This document shows, piece after piece, positions 8,156 to 17,100 of a stretch of 17,719 bases of DNA. Each line of letters begins with the position of its first letter. Position 1 is the stretch's first letter. The DNA comes from CAZRHR01 sp964599915 (GTDB taxonomy: Bacteria > Bacteroidota > Bacteroidia > CAIKAF01). The notes under the pieces are model-generated. The model saw only the letters and a program-made list of their open reading frames with translations, had not been told where the DNA came from and searched no databases. The DNA is taken from the NCBI GenBank assembly GCA_964599915.1, contig CAZRHR010000056.1, positions 1 to 17,719 on the forward strand, read 5' to 3'. Both the position numbers and the translations under genes were made by a program.

Positions 8156-8183
8156 AAATATATCTATATTTACTTTTTGTAAA
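8156..8183. promoter_or_regulatory. Adjacent AT-rich dyads upstream of the AraC-type regulator
   Basis: AAATATA-TC-TATATTT (8156-8171) and TTTAC-TTTTT-GTAAA (8169-8183) are perfect inverted repeats that overlap by three bases and end 9 nt before the regulator's ATG. They lie in an A/T-rich stretch (about 8140-8185) that must also contain the promoter. A regulator-binding site, perhaps autoregulatory, is one reading; chance in AT-rich DNA is the alternative. The preceding 8094-8140 shows no obvious terminator for the kinase gene. Confidence 0.3.
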
Positions 8184-8192
8184 AGAACCCAA

Positions 8193-9422
8193 ATGCAGGT
8201 GTTGCTTACGGCGATTACCCTCGTCCTGTTTTTTTTCGCTATTAGACAATTTTTCATTCGTGAAACCCCTAGGTATGGACGATTGATTCTTGGGGTTTTA
8301 ATATTGAATCGTGTGGTTCTGAATGGCTTATATTTATTAGCCCAAGGTGGTTTGCTTTCTACCTATCCCATACTTCTTCGGTTTTCTGCACCATTTTTCT
8401 ATGCTTCACCAGGTTTGGTCTTTTTGTATGTACAAGGTGTCCTTTACCCTTCAAGGAATTGGAAAAAAAGTGACTGGTGGCATATTATACCTGTGCTATT
8501 TGGCTTTTTAGAGGTTGTTCCATGGTTCTTTTCTTCCACAGAAAATATGTTGCAAGATGTGTATCAGGTCAACTTATCTAAAGGCCCCTTTTTCCAGTAT
8601 TTTACTGGGTGGGTCTCACAGCAGTCTGGATTTCTTGTTCGTCCCGCCCTTCAGTTGGTTTATTTGATTTCACTCTGGTGGCAGGTGTATGTCTTGATCC
8701 GTGTCAACAAATTTTATGGAGAGGATTTGAATAGAAGGCATTGGGTGTTATTTATTCTCAGTATGGCGACCGCTTCTTTGGTCGTTTCGGGTTTTCAAGT
8801 CGCTTCAATTCACTTCCCTTCTCTCATGCGTCAAATTCATTTTCCTCCATCCTATCTTCTTCATTTGTTGAATATTATGATTTTGTTAGGGTTTTTATTT
8901 TTCATTTTTCAAAAACCCGTGATTCTTGCGCAATATGTGTTGGGGTTTTCTAATCAAAAAAATGTAGATTATTTCACAGATGTAAAGCGCATCGCCATTC
9001 CAGCCGACCGCGAGACTCCCCCTGTAAATGCAGAGGGTGGAGGGTATAAAAAAGTGTTGTCAGTTTTGGAGGCCGAAGAATTGTTTTTGAGAGCGAAAGC
9101 CATCATGATTGAGCAATCCCTTTATCGGCAACCCCAGTTACATTTAGCCGATGTGGCATCTGCACTTGACGTTCCTGCACATCATTTGTCATTTTGTTTG
9201 AATAAACACAAAGGTCTGTCCTTTAGGGAATGGATTAATCAAGCAAGAATAGAAGCCTTTTTAGAAGATTATCCACGTTTAAACCAAACCATGACCATCG
9301 AGGCGCAAGCTCGACATTGTGGGTTTAAAAATGTATCAGCCTTTTATTTGGCGTTTAAGAAATCCAAGAAATGCAGTCCCAAAGACTTTCTGAGCTCGTT
9401 AAGCCAGAAGAAGGCGGATTAG
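8193..9422 (+). CDS. Membrane-anchored AraC-family transcriptional regulator
   Basis: A 409-residue protein with an integral-membrane N-terminal half and a cytoplasmic DNA-binding C-terminus. Hydrophobic segments lie near 1-20, 31-50, 63-83, 98-113, 151-169, 184-202 and 221-240, about seven in all. A linker (about 250-290) leads to an AraC-type double helix-turn-helix: LADVASALDVPAHHLSFCLNK (318-338) with WINQARIEAF as connecting helix, then TIEAQARHCGFKNVSAFYLAFKK (368-390) ending in CSPKDF. This layout is common in Bacteroidota, where such proteins are thought to sense envelope or lipid-soluble signals; the signal here is unknown. The ATG at 8193 puts the first membrane helix at the very N-terminus. 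The gene is 138 bp upstream of the lectin adhesin on the same strand, so that gene is a natural candidate target. The gene appears more AT-rich than the kinase before it. Confidence 0.9.
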   Translation: MQVLLTAITLVLFFFAIRQFFIRETPRYGRLILGVLILNRVVLNGLYLLAQGGLLSTYPILLRFSAPFFYASPGLVFLYVQGVLYPSRNWKKSDWWHIIPVLFGFLEVVPWFFSSTENMLQDVYQVNLSKGPFFQYFTGWVSQQSGFLVRPALQLVYLISLWWQVYVLIRVNKFYGEDLNRRHWVLFILSMATASLVVSGFQVASIHFPSLMRQIHFPPSYLLHLLNIMILLGFLFFIFQKPVILAQYVLGFSNQKNVDYFTDVKRIAIPADRETPPVNAEGGGYKKVLSVLEAEELFLRAKAIMIEQSLYRQPQLHLADVASALDVPAHHLSFCLNKHKGLSFREWINQARIEAFLEDYPRLNQTMTIEAQARHCGFKNVSAFYLAFKKSKKCSPKDFLSSLSQKKAD

Positions 9423-9534
9423 CAAACAACTATAGGAAAGCAATTCTGCTTCATTTGGATAATAATTCTCCATTTATGAAGATAAGTAGAGAGGTTGACG
9501 CCCCTATTTTGACAATGTTTAGTGGTTACTCAAG

Positions 9535-9542
9535 TAGATTTG
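9535..9542 (+). promoter_or_regulatory. Possible -7 element for the lectin adhesin gene
   Basis: TAGATTTG matches TAnnTTTG exactly and lies 18 nt before the ATG at 9561, a geometry like that of the lipoprotein promoter. The nearest upstream TTG (9509-9511) is 23 bp away, longer than usual, so the promoter may be weak or need an activator. The rest of the 9423-9560 gap shows no other clear feature. Confidence 0.4.
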
Positions 9543-9560
9543 CCGCCTTACGATTTCAAA

Positions 9561-12500
9561 ATGGCATTTTTATCGTCTATTGTGCAGCATTTTGCTCATA
9601 AAACAGCAGTTTGTCCCCTTTTTATTCGTAATCGCCTGCGTGGGGTGTGCGGTTGGGTACTCTTCTTTAGTTTGCTTCCCATTCATTTAATGTCTCAGAC
9701 GCCGGTAGACATTTTGGTGGTTGGTGCTGGGGGAAGTGGTGGCGCTCATCAAGTAGGCACTGCAGGAACAGGCGGTGGTGGTGGTGGTGGTGTCGTTCTT
9801 ATAGAACAGACCCTGCTATCAGATGGCAGTTACACAGTGACGGTGGCACCTACCACAAGTGGAAAAAATAATGGTTCAAGTTCTTGCAATGGATTAGGTA
9901 ACAATGGGCAGAATAGTTCATTTGCTAGAAGCGGACATATATCTGCAACAGCCTATGGCGGCGGCGGCGGCGGTGGCTGCGGAACGGCGGATGGGAATTC
10001 GGGAGGTTCTAGTGGCGGTGGGCATTGTGGTGGCTCAGGACAAACGGCTACAAAAGGAGTCGTTTCTGGCCAAAATGGAGGAACGGTGAACTTATATGGT
10101 AACCAAGGAGGAACGGGTGAGTCATGTCCACAGCCCAGCAATGGTGCCGGTGGTGGTGGGGCACAATCAGGAGGCAGTGTGTCGAACGGTGGCGCAGGTG
10201 TTTCCCTTTCCATTTCAGGAACGAGTCAAGTGTATGGGTCTGGTGGTGGAGCCAATGCTGTAACAGGCGGACTTGGGGGCACCAATGCCGGAAATGGAAC
10301 AAGTGGAAGCAATACAACCAGTAGCTCGGGTTCAATCAATGCCGCCAATAATTTTGGTGGTGGTGGTGGTGGGAACTCCTGTGGTAATTGTACCTCAGGG
10401 TCAGGGGGCTCTGGTGTAGTCATCATTCGATATGCGGCAACTTCCCCGCTGGCTACGGGTGGCAGCATCTCTTCCTATACTGCGGACGGCACCAATGGTC
10501 TGAACGGTGTTGTCTATCAAGTGCATCAATTTAATTCTTCAGGAACGTTTGCATTAACTGGTATTGTTACCTCTCAGCCTTCGTCTGCCACTCAGCAGGT
10601 TTGTTTAAATGGAGCAGCAACACCCTTGACTGTAACGGCTTCAGGCACCTCCATTACCTATCAATGGTATAGCCACACCATTGCATCCAACCAAGGAGGA
10701 ACATTGTTGGCTGGAGAAGTGTCTGCCAGTTTCACGCCGCCAACCCACACCTTAGGTACTTTGTATTATTATTGTGAGGTAACCAATTCCACTGCTACAC
10801 AGAATAGTGCAGTTTCTGGAGCGATTGTGGTGAGCGCCCCTTCTGTTTCAGGAAGCATTAGTGGGGCAACGGCAGTGACCGCCGGAACCAATAGTACCCT
10901 ATTAACTTTGACAGGTCACACGGGAAGCGTTCAGTGGCAATCATCCGGAGATGGAGTTACATTTTCCAACATCGGCGGTGCCACAAGCAGTACGTACACT
11001 GCGACCAACCTTAGCTCAACGACCTACTACAGAACGCAGGTAACCAATGGTGGCTGTGCTTCGGTTCTTTCCCCCGCCGTCACCATCTTGGTGACCCCTG
11101 CACCAACGGCGGCTACGACCCTCAACATATCGGGAACAGGAACACAGATTTCCATCACAAACAACACCGCCACGGTGGTAGATGCTGGGCTTCTGGTGGC
11201 GGGTGATGGTCACATTTCAGGTTTTACAATTTCTATTACAGAAAACTATACGCCGGGTGATTCATTAGATTTTACTGGTTCTTTGCCGGCTGGAATTTCA
11301 GCATCTCCTTTCAATACAACCAGCAGAAGCCTAGTTTTTTCAGGCACAGCCTCTGCAAGCGATTGGCAAACCCTTTTGCGTACAGTAAGGTTGAAAACGG
11401 CGGCCGTAAACTGTAATCCTGAGACAAGGCAAATCACATTTTCTACAAGTACCAATTATTATAACTATTTCAATGGTCATTATTACGAATATAGCCCTGT
11501 ATCAAGGTCGTGGACAGATGCAAAAGCCTTCGCCGCCTCAAAAACATTCTTTGGACGTCAGGGCTATTTAGTCACCATTAGTTCGCCCGCTGAAAACGCT
11601 TTTGTGTCCACCTTGATTCATCAAGATACTTGGATTGGTTGTTCAGATAACTTTTCTCAAATTAATGGTGCAGTAGGGTACACAAAATACGCCAGCCAGA
11701 ATAATGCAGAGGGTCGTTGGCATTGGATTACCGGACCAGAAAAAGGTATTCAAATCAGAACAGGTAATGCATCTACTGCAGAAAAGCCGGGAAGTGCTGT
11801 TTCTGGTGTTTATCAAAACTGGAACTTGGGGGGGAGTTATAGTAACAATGAACCCAATGATGTGTGGAGCTTTGGTTTAGCCGGGCAAGAAGATTATGGC
11901 CATTTATGGGCAAATTCCGGCAGATGGAATGATTTTCCCAACCGGGGCAGAGCGTGTATTATCGAATATGGAGGGATGCCTGGCGACCAACCCGTAGGAA
12001 CCTTGGCTTATTCTCGCTCTGTTTTGGTCTTAGGTGCAACACCAGGAAGTATTTCCGGCGGTGTTTCAGTCTGCAGCGGTGGTAGCGCGACTTTAACCCT
12101 TTCAGGAGCCACCGGAAGTGTTGACCGTTGGGAAACCGCACCCGACCCATTTTTTCAGGCCAGTCTAACCCAAACCATTGCAAACACTACAAATAGCTTA
12201 AGTCTTTCAGGAATTACGCAAACAGGTTATTATAGAGCGATTATGGTCAATGGGTCATGCACCTTGGCGACAAACGTACAACAAGTAGAGGTGGCCGATG
12301 TATTCCCAGGAACCATCACCGCGCTTACCAATCAAGTCTGCGCCACAAACAGTGCGGAACTTCGATTGAATGGCTATGTTGGCACCATTCAAAAATGGCA
12401 AATGACCACTGACACAGCTGGGGTTTTAAATGATATATCCTCTACCTCTGCGACCCTTAGTCAGTCTTTAACGGTGGTTGGAACCTACTTTTTCCGTGCT

Positions 12501-14078
12501 TTAGTAGAAGATGTATCCTGTGCCGCTTCGCCTCAAGCCACCTCTTGGTATCCGGTAGTGGTTTCTGGAAGTGGCGCTCCCCAAGGAGGAAATCTATCTT
12601 CTAACTATCACTGTGGGGTAAATAATGCAGGAGTTTTATTGCTTTCTGGGGCCACAGGATCCACGTTTCAATGGTATGTGTCTGTGAATGCAGGAGCTAC
12701 CTGGAACGCCATTTCTGGTGAGACCCAACCAAGCTACGCATACCAAAATATCACCTCTAACCGAATGTTCAGAGTAGAAGTAAGCAGTGGTGCATGCGGG
12801 ACTACATTTAGTGATACTGGTAGGGTGGAGCTCTATGGAACCAATGTCTGTGAATGGACCGGTGCTATAAACCAACAATGGAATGAGACGGGTAATTGGT
12901 GTGAAGGCATTATCGCGGCTGAAGGAAGATCTATGGATATCCGTCCGGAGTCAGTAAATGACCCTGTTTTAGACATGCATAGAACCATTGGACAATTGTC
13001 CTTTCTATTCAGCTCTAGAAAAATCCATTTGGGAGCCTTTGATCTTACCATTCATGGAATTAGTGGTGCAGACTCCCTTAATTTTATAAGAACCAACGGC
13101 GCAGGCGTTTTAAAAGCCAACGTCCATGGAAACATGGGTCAGTTTACCTTTCCGGTAGGGAACGCTACGTATAATCCTGTTACCATTACTAACAAAAACC
13201 CTCAATCTGATGTGTTTTCAGTGCGTGTTTGGGATGATGTTCGGGCACAAGGATACACTGGGAATCTAATTCAAACCCCACATGTTCAGCGGACTTGGGA
13301 TATTAATAAGGCAAATCCTACCAATACGCTTGGCGTTGATTTTGAATTTGGCTGGCACCTCAACCAAGAATTTGGAAGCATGACAGGGTATTATTTAAAC
13401 CATTATTTATCAGGGGTGGGGTGGGAGTTGCCGGCTGTAACCACCGGAAACCAATCCGCAGCATTAGCAGATACGCTGAAATCTTTTTCTTTTCTTGGGT
13501 ACACAGGCAGCTTTTCACCTTTTTCCATTGGAGGAGATAATATAAGTCCATTACCAGTTGAATGGCTTTCTTTCAATGTAGCTTGTGTGGATAAAACAAC
13601 CGAATGCACTTGGCAAACCGCATCTGAAATAAACAATAGCCATTTTGAACTCTTGGCCTCCCATGACCTCAATACCTGGCAAATTTTGGCACGGATTCCT
13701 GGGAAATTATTAAGCCACACCCTTCAAAATTATGTTTATTCTTTGCCTCCTGATGTCCATAACGGTCCTTATTTCCGCTTAACTCAGGTGGACGTAGATG
13801 GCACATCTGAAACCTTTGCCACCCTCTATTTTCCTGAATTATGTAATCCAAAACCAATACAACTTTTCCCTAATCCAAGTTCAGGTAAGACGACCTTAAG
13901 AGGAAGCCCACCCTTGTCAGATTGGCAACTTTTGGATAGCAGAGGCGCGGAAATCCTTCGCTTTACCACGAGTGAAAATGGAGAATTTAATCTAGATATC
14001 AATGTTTCCCCTGGTGTTTATTTTCTTAAACCCATCACTTTCCCAACCTTAGAATGCCTTAAGTGGATTCAATATTAG
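9561..14078 (+). CDS. T9SS-exported multidomain surface protein with glycine-rich, Ig-like and C-type lectin domains
   Basis: A 1505-residue protein expected to cross the inner membrane by Sec and be displayed or released by the type IX secretion system. Order: signal peptide (hydrophobic 31-43, cleavage near SQ at 45-46); glycine-rich domain (51-290) starting ILVVGAGGSGG and closing GVVIIRY; Ig-like modules (about 336-425 and 426-513); a cadherin-like segment (516-631); a C-type lectin-like domain (633-803) with WTDAKAF, GYLVTISSPAEN, WIGC, the calcium/sugar motif EPND (764-767) and WND (789-791); three more Ig-like modules (826-912, 914-1003, 1005-1093); a region opening CEWTGAINQQW (1097); a linker module opening PLPVEWLSF (1330); and the sorting domain with LFPNPSSG (1435-1442), ending KWIQY. 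EPN plus WND suggests calcium-dependent carbohydrate binding. A GTG at 9522 would also open the frame, but the -7 element lies after it. Likely an adhesin; the ligand is unknown. Confidence 0.9.
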   Translation: MAFLSSIVQHFAHKTAVCPLFIRNRLRGVCGWVLFFSLLPIHLMSQTPVDILVVGAGGSGGAHQVGTAGTGGGGGGGVVLIEQTLLSDGSYTVTVAPTTSGKNNGSSSCNGLGNNGQNSSFARSGHISATAYGGGGGGGCGTADGNSGGSSGGGHCGGSGQTATKGVVSGQNGGTVNLYGNQGGTGESCPQPSNGAGGGGAQSGGSVSNGGAGVSLSISGTSQVYGSGGGANAVTGGLGGTNAGNGTSGSNTTSSSGSINAANNFGGGGGGNSCGNCTSGSGGSGVVIIRYAATSPLATGGSISSYTADGTNGLNGVVYQVHQFNSSGTFALTGIVTSQPSSATQQVCLNGAATPLTVTASGTSITYQWYSHTIASNQGGTLLAGEVSASFTPPTHTLGTLYYYCEVTNSTATQNSAVSGAIVVSAPSVSGSISGATAVTAGTNSTLLTLTGHTGSVQWQSSGDGVTFSNIGGATSSTYTATNLSSTTYYRTQVTNGGCASVLSPAVTILVTPAPTAATTLNISGTGTQISITNNTATVVDAGLLVAGDGHISGFTISITENYTPGDSLDFTGSLPAGISASPFNTTSRSLVFSGTASASDWQTLLRTVRLKTAAVNCNPETRQITFSTSTNYYNYFNGHYYEYSPVSRSWTDAKAFAASKTFFGRQGYLVTISSPAENAFVSTLIHQDTWIGCSDNFSQINGAVGYTKYASQNNAEGRWHWITGPEKGIQIRTGNASTAEKPGSAVSGVYQNWNLGGSYSNNEPNDVWSFGLAGQEDYGHLWANSGRWNDFPNRGRACIIEYGGMPGDQPVGTLAYSRSVLVLGATPGSISGGVSVCSGGSATLTLSGATGSVDRWETAPDPFFQASLTQTIANTTNSLSLSGITQTGYYRAIMVNGSCTLATNVQQVEVADVFPGTITALTNQVCATNSAELRLNGYVGTIQKWQMTTDTAGVLNDISSTSATLSQSLTVVGTYFFRALVEDVSCAASPQATSWYPVVVSGSGAPQGGNLSSNYHCGVNNAGVLLLSGATGSTFQWYVSVNAGATWNAISGETQPSYAYQNITSNRMFRVEVSSGACGTTFSDTGRVELYGTNVCEWTGAINQQWNETGNWCEGIIAAEGRSMDIRPESVNDPVLDMHRTIGQLSFLFSSRKIHLGAFDLTIHGISGADSLNFIRTNGAGVLKANVHGNMGQFTFPVGNATYNPVTITNKNPQSDVFSVRVWDDVRAQGYTGNLIQTPHVQRTWDINKANPTNTLGVDFEFGWHLNQEFGSMTGYYLNHYLSGVGWELPAVTTGNQSAALADTLKSFSFLGYTGSFSPFSIGGDNISPLPVEWLSFNVACVDKTTECTWQTASEINNSHFELLASHDLNTWQILARIPGKLLSHTLQNYVYSLPPDVHNGPYFRLTQVDVDGTSETFATLYFPELCNPKPIQLFPNPSSGKTTLRGSPPLSDWQLLDSRGAEILRFTTSENGEFNLDINVSPGVYFLKPITFPTLECLKWIQY
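9771..10373 (+). repeat. Glycine-codon triplet runs within the adhesin
   Basis: Three short in-frame GGN microsatellites encode polyglycine: GGC followed by six GGT (9771-9791), seven codons dominated by GGC (9957-9977) and five GGT plus GGG (10356-10373). Slippage here would change length by whole codons without a frameshift. The surrounding sequence is more loosely Gly-rich (GGA, GGT, GGC mixed with Ser, Asn and Thr codons). Confidence 0.85.
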
Positions 14079-14124
14079 GTTAGCTCAAACAATTTTGGGT
14101 TCATTACATGGATGTAGGATGGAT

Positions 14125-14165
14125 TGCGCAGTTAAGTCCCTTAAAAAAAAGCTCTTAACTGCGCA
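14125..14165. repeat. Perfect 12-bp inverted repeat at the convergent gene junction
   Basis: TGCGCAGTTAAG (14125-14136) and its exact complement CTTAACTGCGCA (14154-14165) flank a 17-bp spacer. The right arm encodes the last residues (AQLR) of the minus-strand outer-membrane protein gene, and its stop codon lies in the spacer together with an A8 run. No T-run follows the stem on either strand, so it is not a textbook terminator. It may still form an mRNA hairpin that ends or protects transcripts from one or both convergent genes. Confidence 0.7.
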
Positions 14166-17100
14166 CCTCCTAAATGAATAACCGGGCCTTGTTCCGTTTT
14201 TCTTCCGTCGTACGTCACAGACAACTGAAGGTTCTGTCCCAAACTCCTTTGAATCACTGCGCCCCAAGTCACATTATGTCCCTGCCCAAGGGATTCCAAC
14301 ATTTCAAATGCCACGGGGGTAGAGGTGCCACCTCCACTGAAAGAAGCAAATATGTATTCTGCCCTTACTTCCACACTTCCTTTTCCCGGATCATTCCATT
14401 TCCATTCCAGTCCCGGCCGGTGCATCACTGAGGTTTCACCCGCCAACACCGTTTGACCCCCTGAAACAAATGACCGGTTGAATTTCCAACTACCCCTATA
14501 ACCGGCCGTCACGCGAAAACGGGTGTTTGGCTGCCACACCAACTTGGGATTCAATTCCCAAATTTCTAAATTAAACTCCCTGTTGCGCAACAATTCCGCA
14601 CGAGAACCCCGCCATCCATAACGACCCTCATTTTGCCAACTCAGCACTTCTGCCAATTGAACCCGCGACCGTACCGCATGAAACGAGGACGATCTGGATT
14701 CTGCCCCACCGGCAATCAAATTCGTATTGCTTAAATCCTGATAGGTATACTCTACACCCAATTTTCCACCAAACCGATTAAAATAAACGGATTGCCGGAA
14801 TTGGAAATTCTGCGCCACCAAACCGGTATCGCCCCCCTGTCCGGGTAAGGGCGAAAAGGATGAGGCCGCATCCTGTGTCCTTCGGTCGGAACGCCAACTG
14901 GTCTGCAAACTCCATTTATACGCAAACCGTTTCCAGCCTTGGTCAGCTTGTTTCCAACTTCCCGGTGCGCGCCATTGCATATTGGCCGTAAGTCGGTTGA
15001 AATACGTTTTTACATACGCATTGCCCGGCACGAAAACCTTAATGTAGGTGTTGCCATCGGTTCCCACCATGCTGCCCGAGCGAATTTCAAATTCATCCCT
15101 TTCCTTTAACCCATTTCCATTGTAATCTACCCAAATGAAATCGCCCAGCCCATTCAATGCCGGGATAAATTGATACACCCGACGGTTTTCTAATCCGGCC
15201 CCGGTTTCATAAAACACATCCAAGGTGAGGGTTTGCTTGAAAAATTTGCCACTGTAGTCCGTGCGTGTCAGCAAGGTTTGTTCCGGTTGAAGGCGTGTGA
15301 GTCCGGTATCCGGAATATCCAGTTGCCGATAGGTGAATTGCCAGCCCAAACGCTGGTCTTTTCCCGGTTGAATCCGTCCCTGAAACCCAACGTGATGAGC
15401 CAGTGCACCCGTGCGAAGCTGCAAGGAATCGGCCATCCGGTCCCAACGAAAGGTATAAAACAAACGCCATTGTCGTTTGGTACTATCGGACAGACCCAAA
15501 CTCGTTTCATATTCATGAAAAGCATAGGCAGAACGCAATATGCGCCCCGTATTTCGCTGGTCTTGCGTGTTGATTTCATCATTGGCCTTGAAGTCCCATT
15601 GCCAATGCTTTAATTTTTTTGACACGCTCAACCGATGACGCAGGAAAAAAGTATTCCGTGCAGTATCCTCCGTTTGCGTCAGGCTGGCTTGCTGGTCCAC
15701 CAACCAGCCTCGGCCTTTCCAACGCAGGTTCATGGCATGTCTGTGTCCGGCAAACAATCGTCCTTTCCAGTATTGCTCCCATTGATAACCCAATTTTCCC
15801 CAACGCTGCTGTTGCAATTCCGTAGAAAAACTCGCGATATAATCGGTACCTGTTACCTGCGCATTCAAGACCTCATTGGGGTTGTTTCTGTTCACTTGGT
15901 TCCAGTCTCGGTCAAATTCCACACTTCGAAACCGAATAAAAGGTTGAAAATGCCGACCGACCTGTTCATACCGTAAAGAAGAAATGAGCAACAAGGTGTC
16001 TTTTTCCCGTTTCCGTAAGGGCCTTCGATCCGAAAGTTTGGCCATAAAACCATAATCTTGGTTGTCTTGGCCATCCAAAGAAGAAAACCGATTCCGGTCG
16101 AAATGAGAAAGGGCGCCTTCTGCATCCAAATGCAAGGTTTTGGACAAGCGACCGCCGCCACCTAACGTAACCATGTGTTGGGCCTGGGGAGGAATCAAGC
16201 GTAAGACCGGCGCATAATCTCCGGACATTTGCCCATTGGGTTGCGGCGGCACCCATCGATATACCCGCCCATTGGCAGCATTGGCATCGGCCACATAATC
16301 GCCATTTCCTTGTCCTACAAACGTAAACCGCACCCGCCACACTGCCTCGGTTGGCGCAGTGCTAAAGACAAACACCGGAAACGTTTGTCCCAAAGACAAG
16401 GTGTCTGTTTTGCGGTAGCGCACCTCTTCTGTACTGTACCCCACCAGTTCAGCCCCAGAAGTGGCAGCCAATTGCACTTGGTCACCCGCTGCGGCCAAAA
16501 TGACCCGGTCCGAATCGCTTAGGGTTTGAAAAATGGGCGTGTTTTGGTCGTCAAATTCTGAAAAAAAGTTCAAGCGTGCATGGAAGTTTCCGATGTCCCA
16601 ACGGTTTCCGGTAAAGAGCATCCAGCGCTGATAATTGCGGTCCGAATATTCAAATTCCACTACAATCCTGCTGTCTTTGGTGATAAGCCGCCGCGTGGTA
16701 AAACTGATTTCTGCCGTGTTGTAATCAATCACATAATCATGTTCTAAACCGCGCAGCAACTTGACCCCATCAATGTACACCGATTCCGAACCCGATAAAA
16801 TCAAAATAAAAGATTCATTTTGTAAGCCGGTCAGTCGGTAAGGCCCTTGGTTTCCCTCTGCGCCGTTAAATTCCTGACGTTTAAATTTTCCACGCGCCAC
16901 GGCCCCCGCATTTCTGGTGGTCCATTTTCCTTTGGGTAAACCTTTGAGCAGGGCCTGGTTGTTGACGGCCGTTTCCAGCATTAGGCCCTGCGCCCTTTTG
17001 TTGATGGCCAGGAAATATCCATCTGGTTTTTGCAGTTGGTAATCGCCCGCCGTGAGCTGTGTAGCGCCTTTTCGCAAGGTCACATAGACCTTGTCGAAGT

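Noticed and set aside
9522..9560. GTG start for the adhesin
   Set aside because: A TAnnTTTG element lies inside this extension, and the ATG at 9561 already precedes the whole signal peptide.
10048..10468. Several minus-strand frames rich in Pro and His inside the adhesin gene
   Set aside because: They are the complement of glycine-rich codons and have no independent signal.
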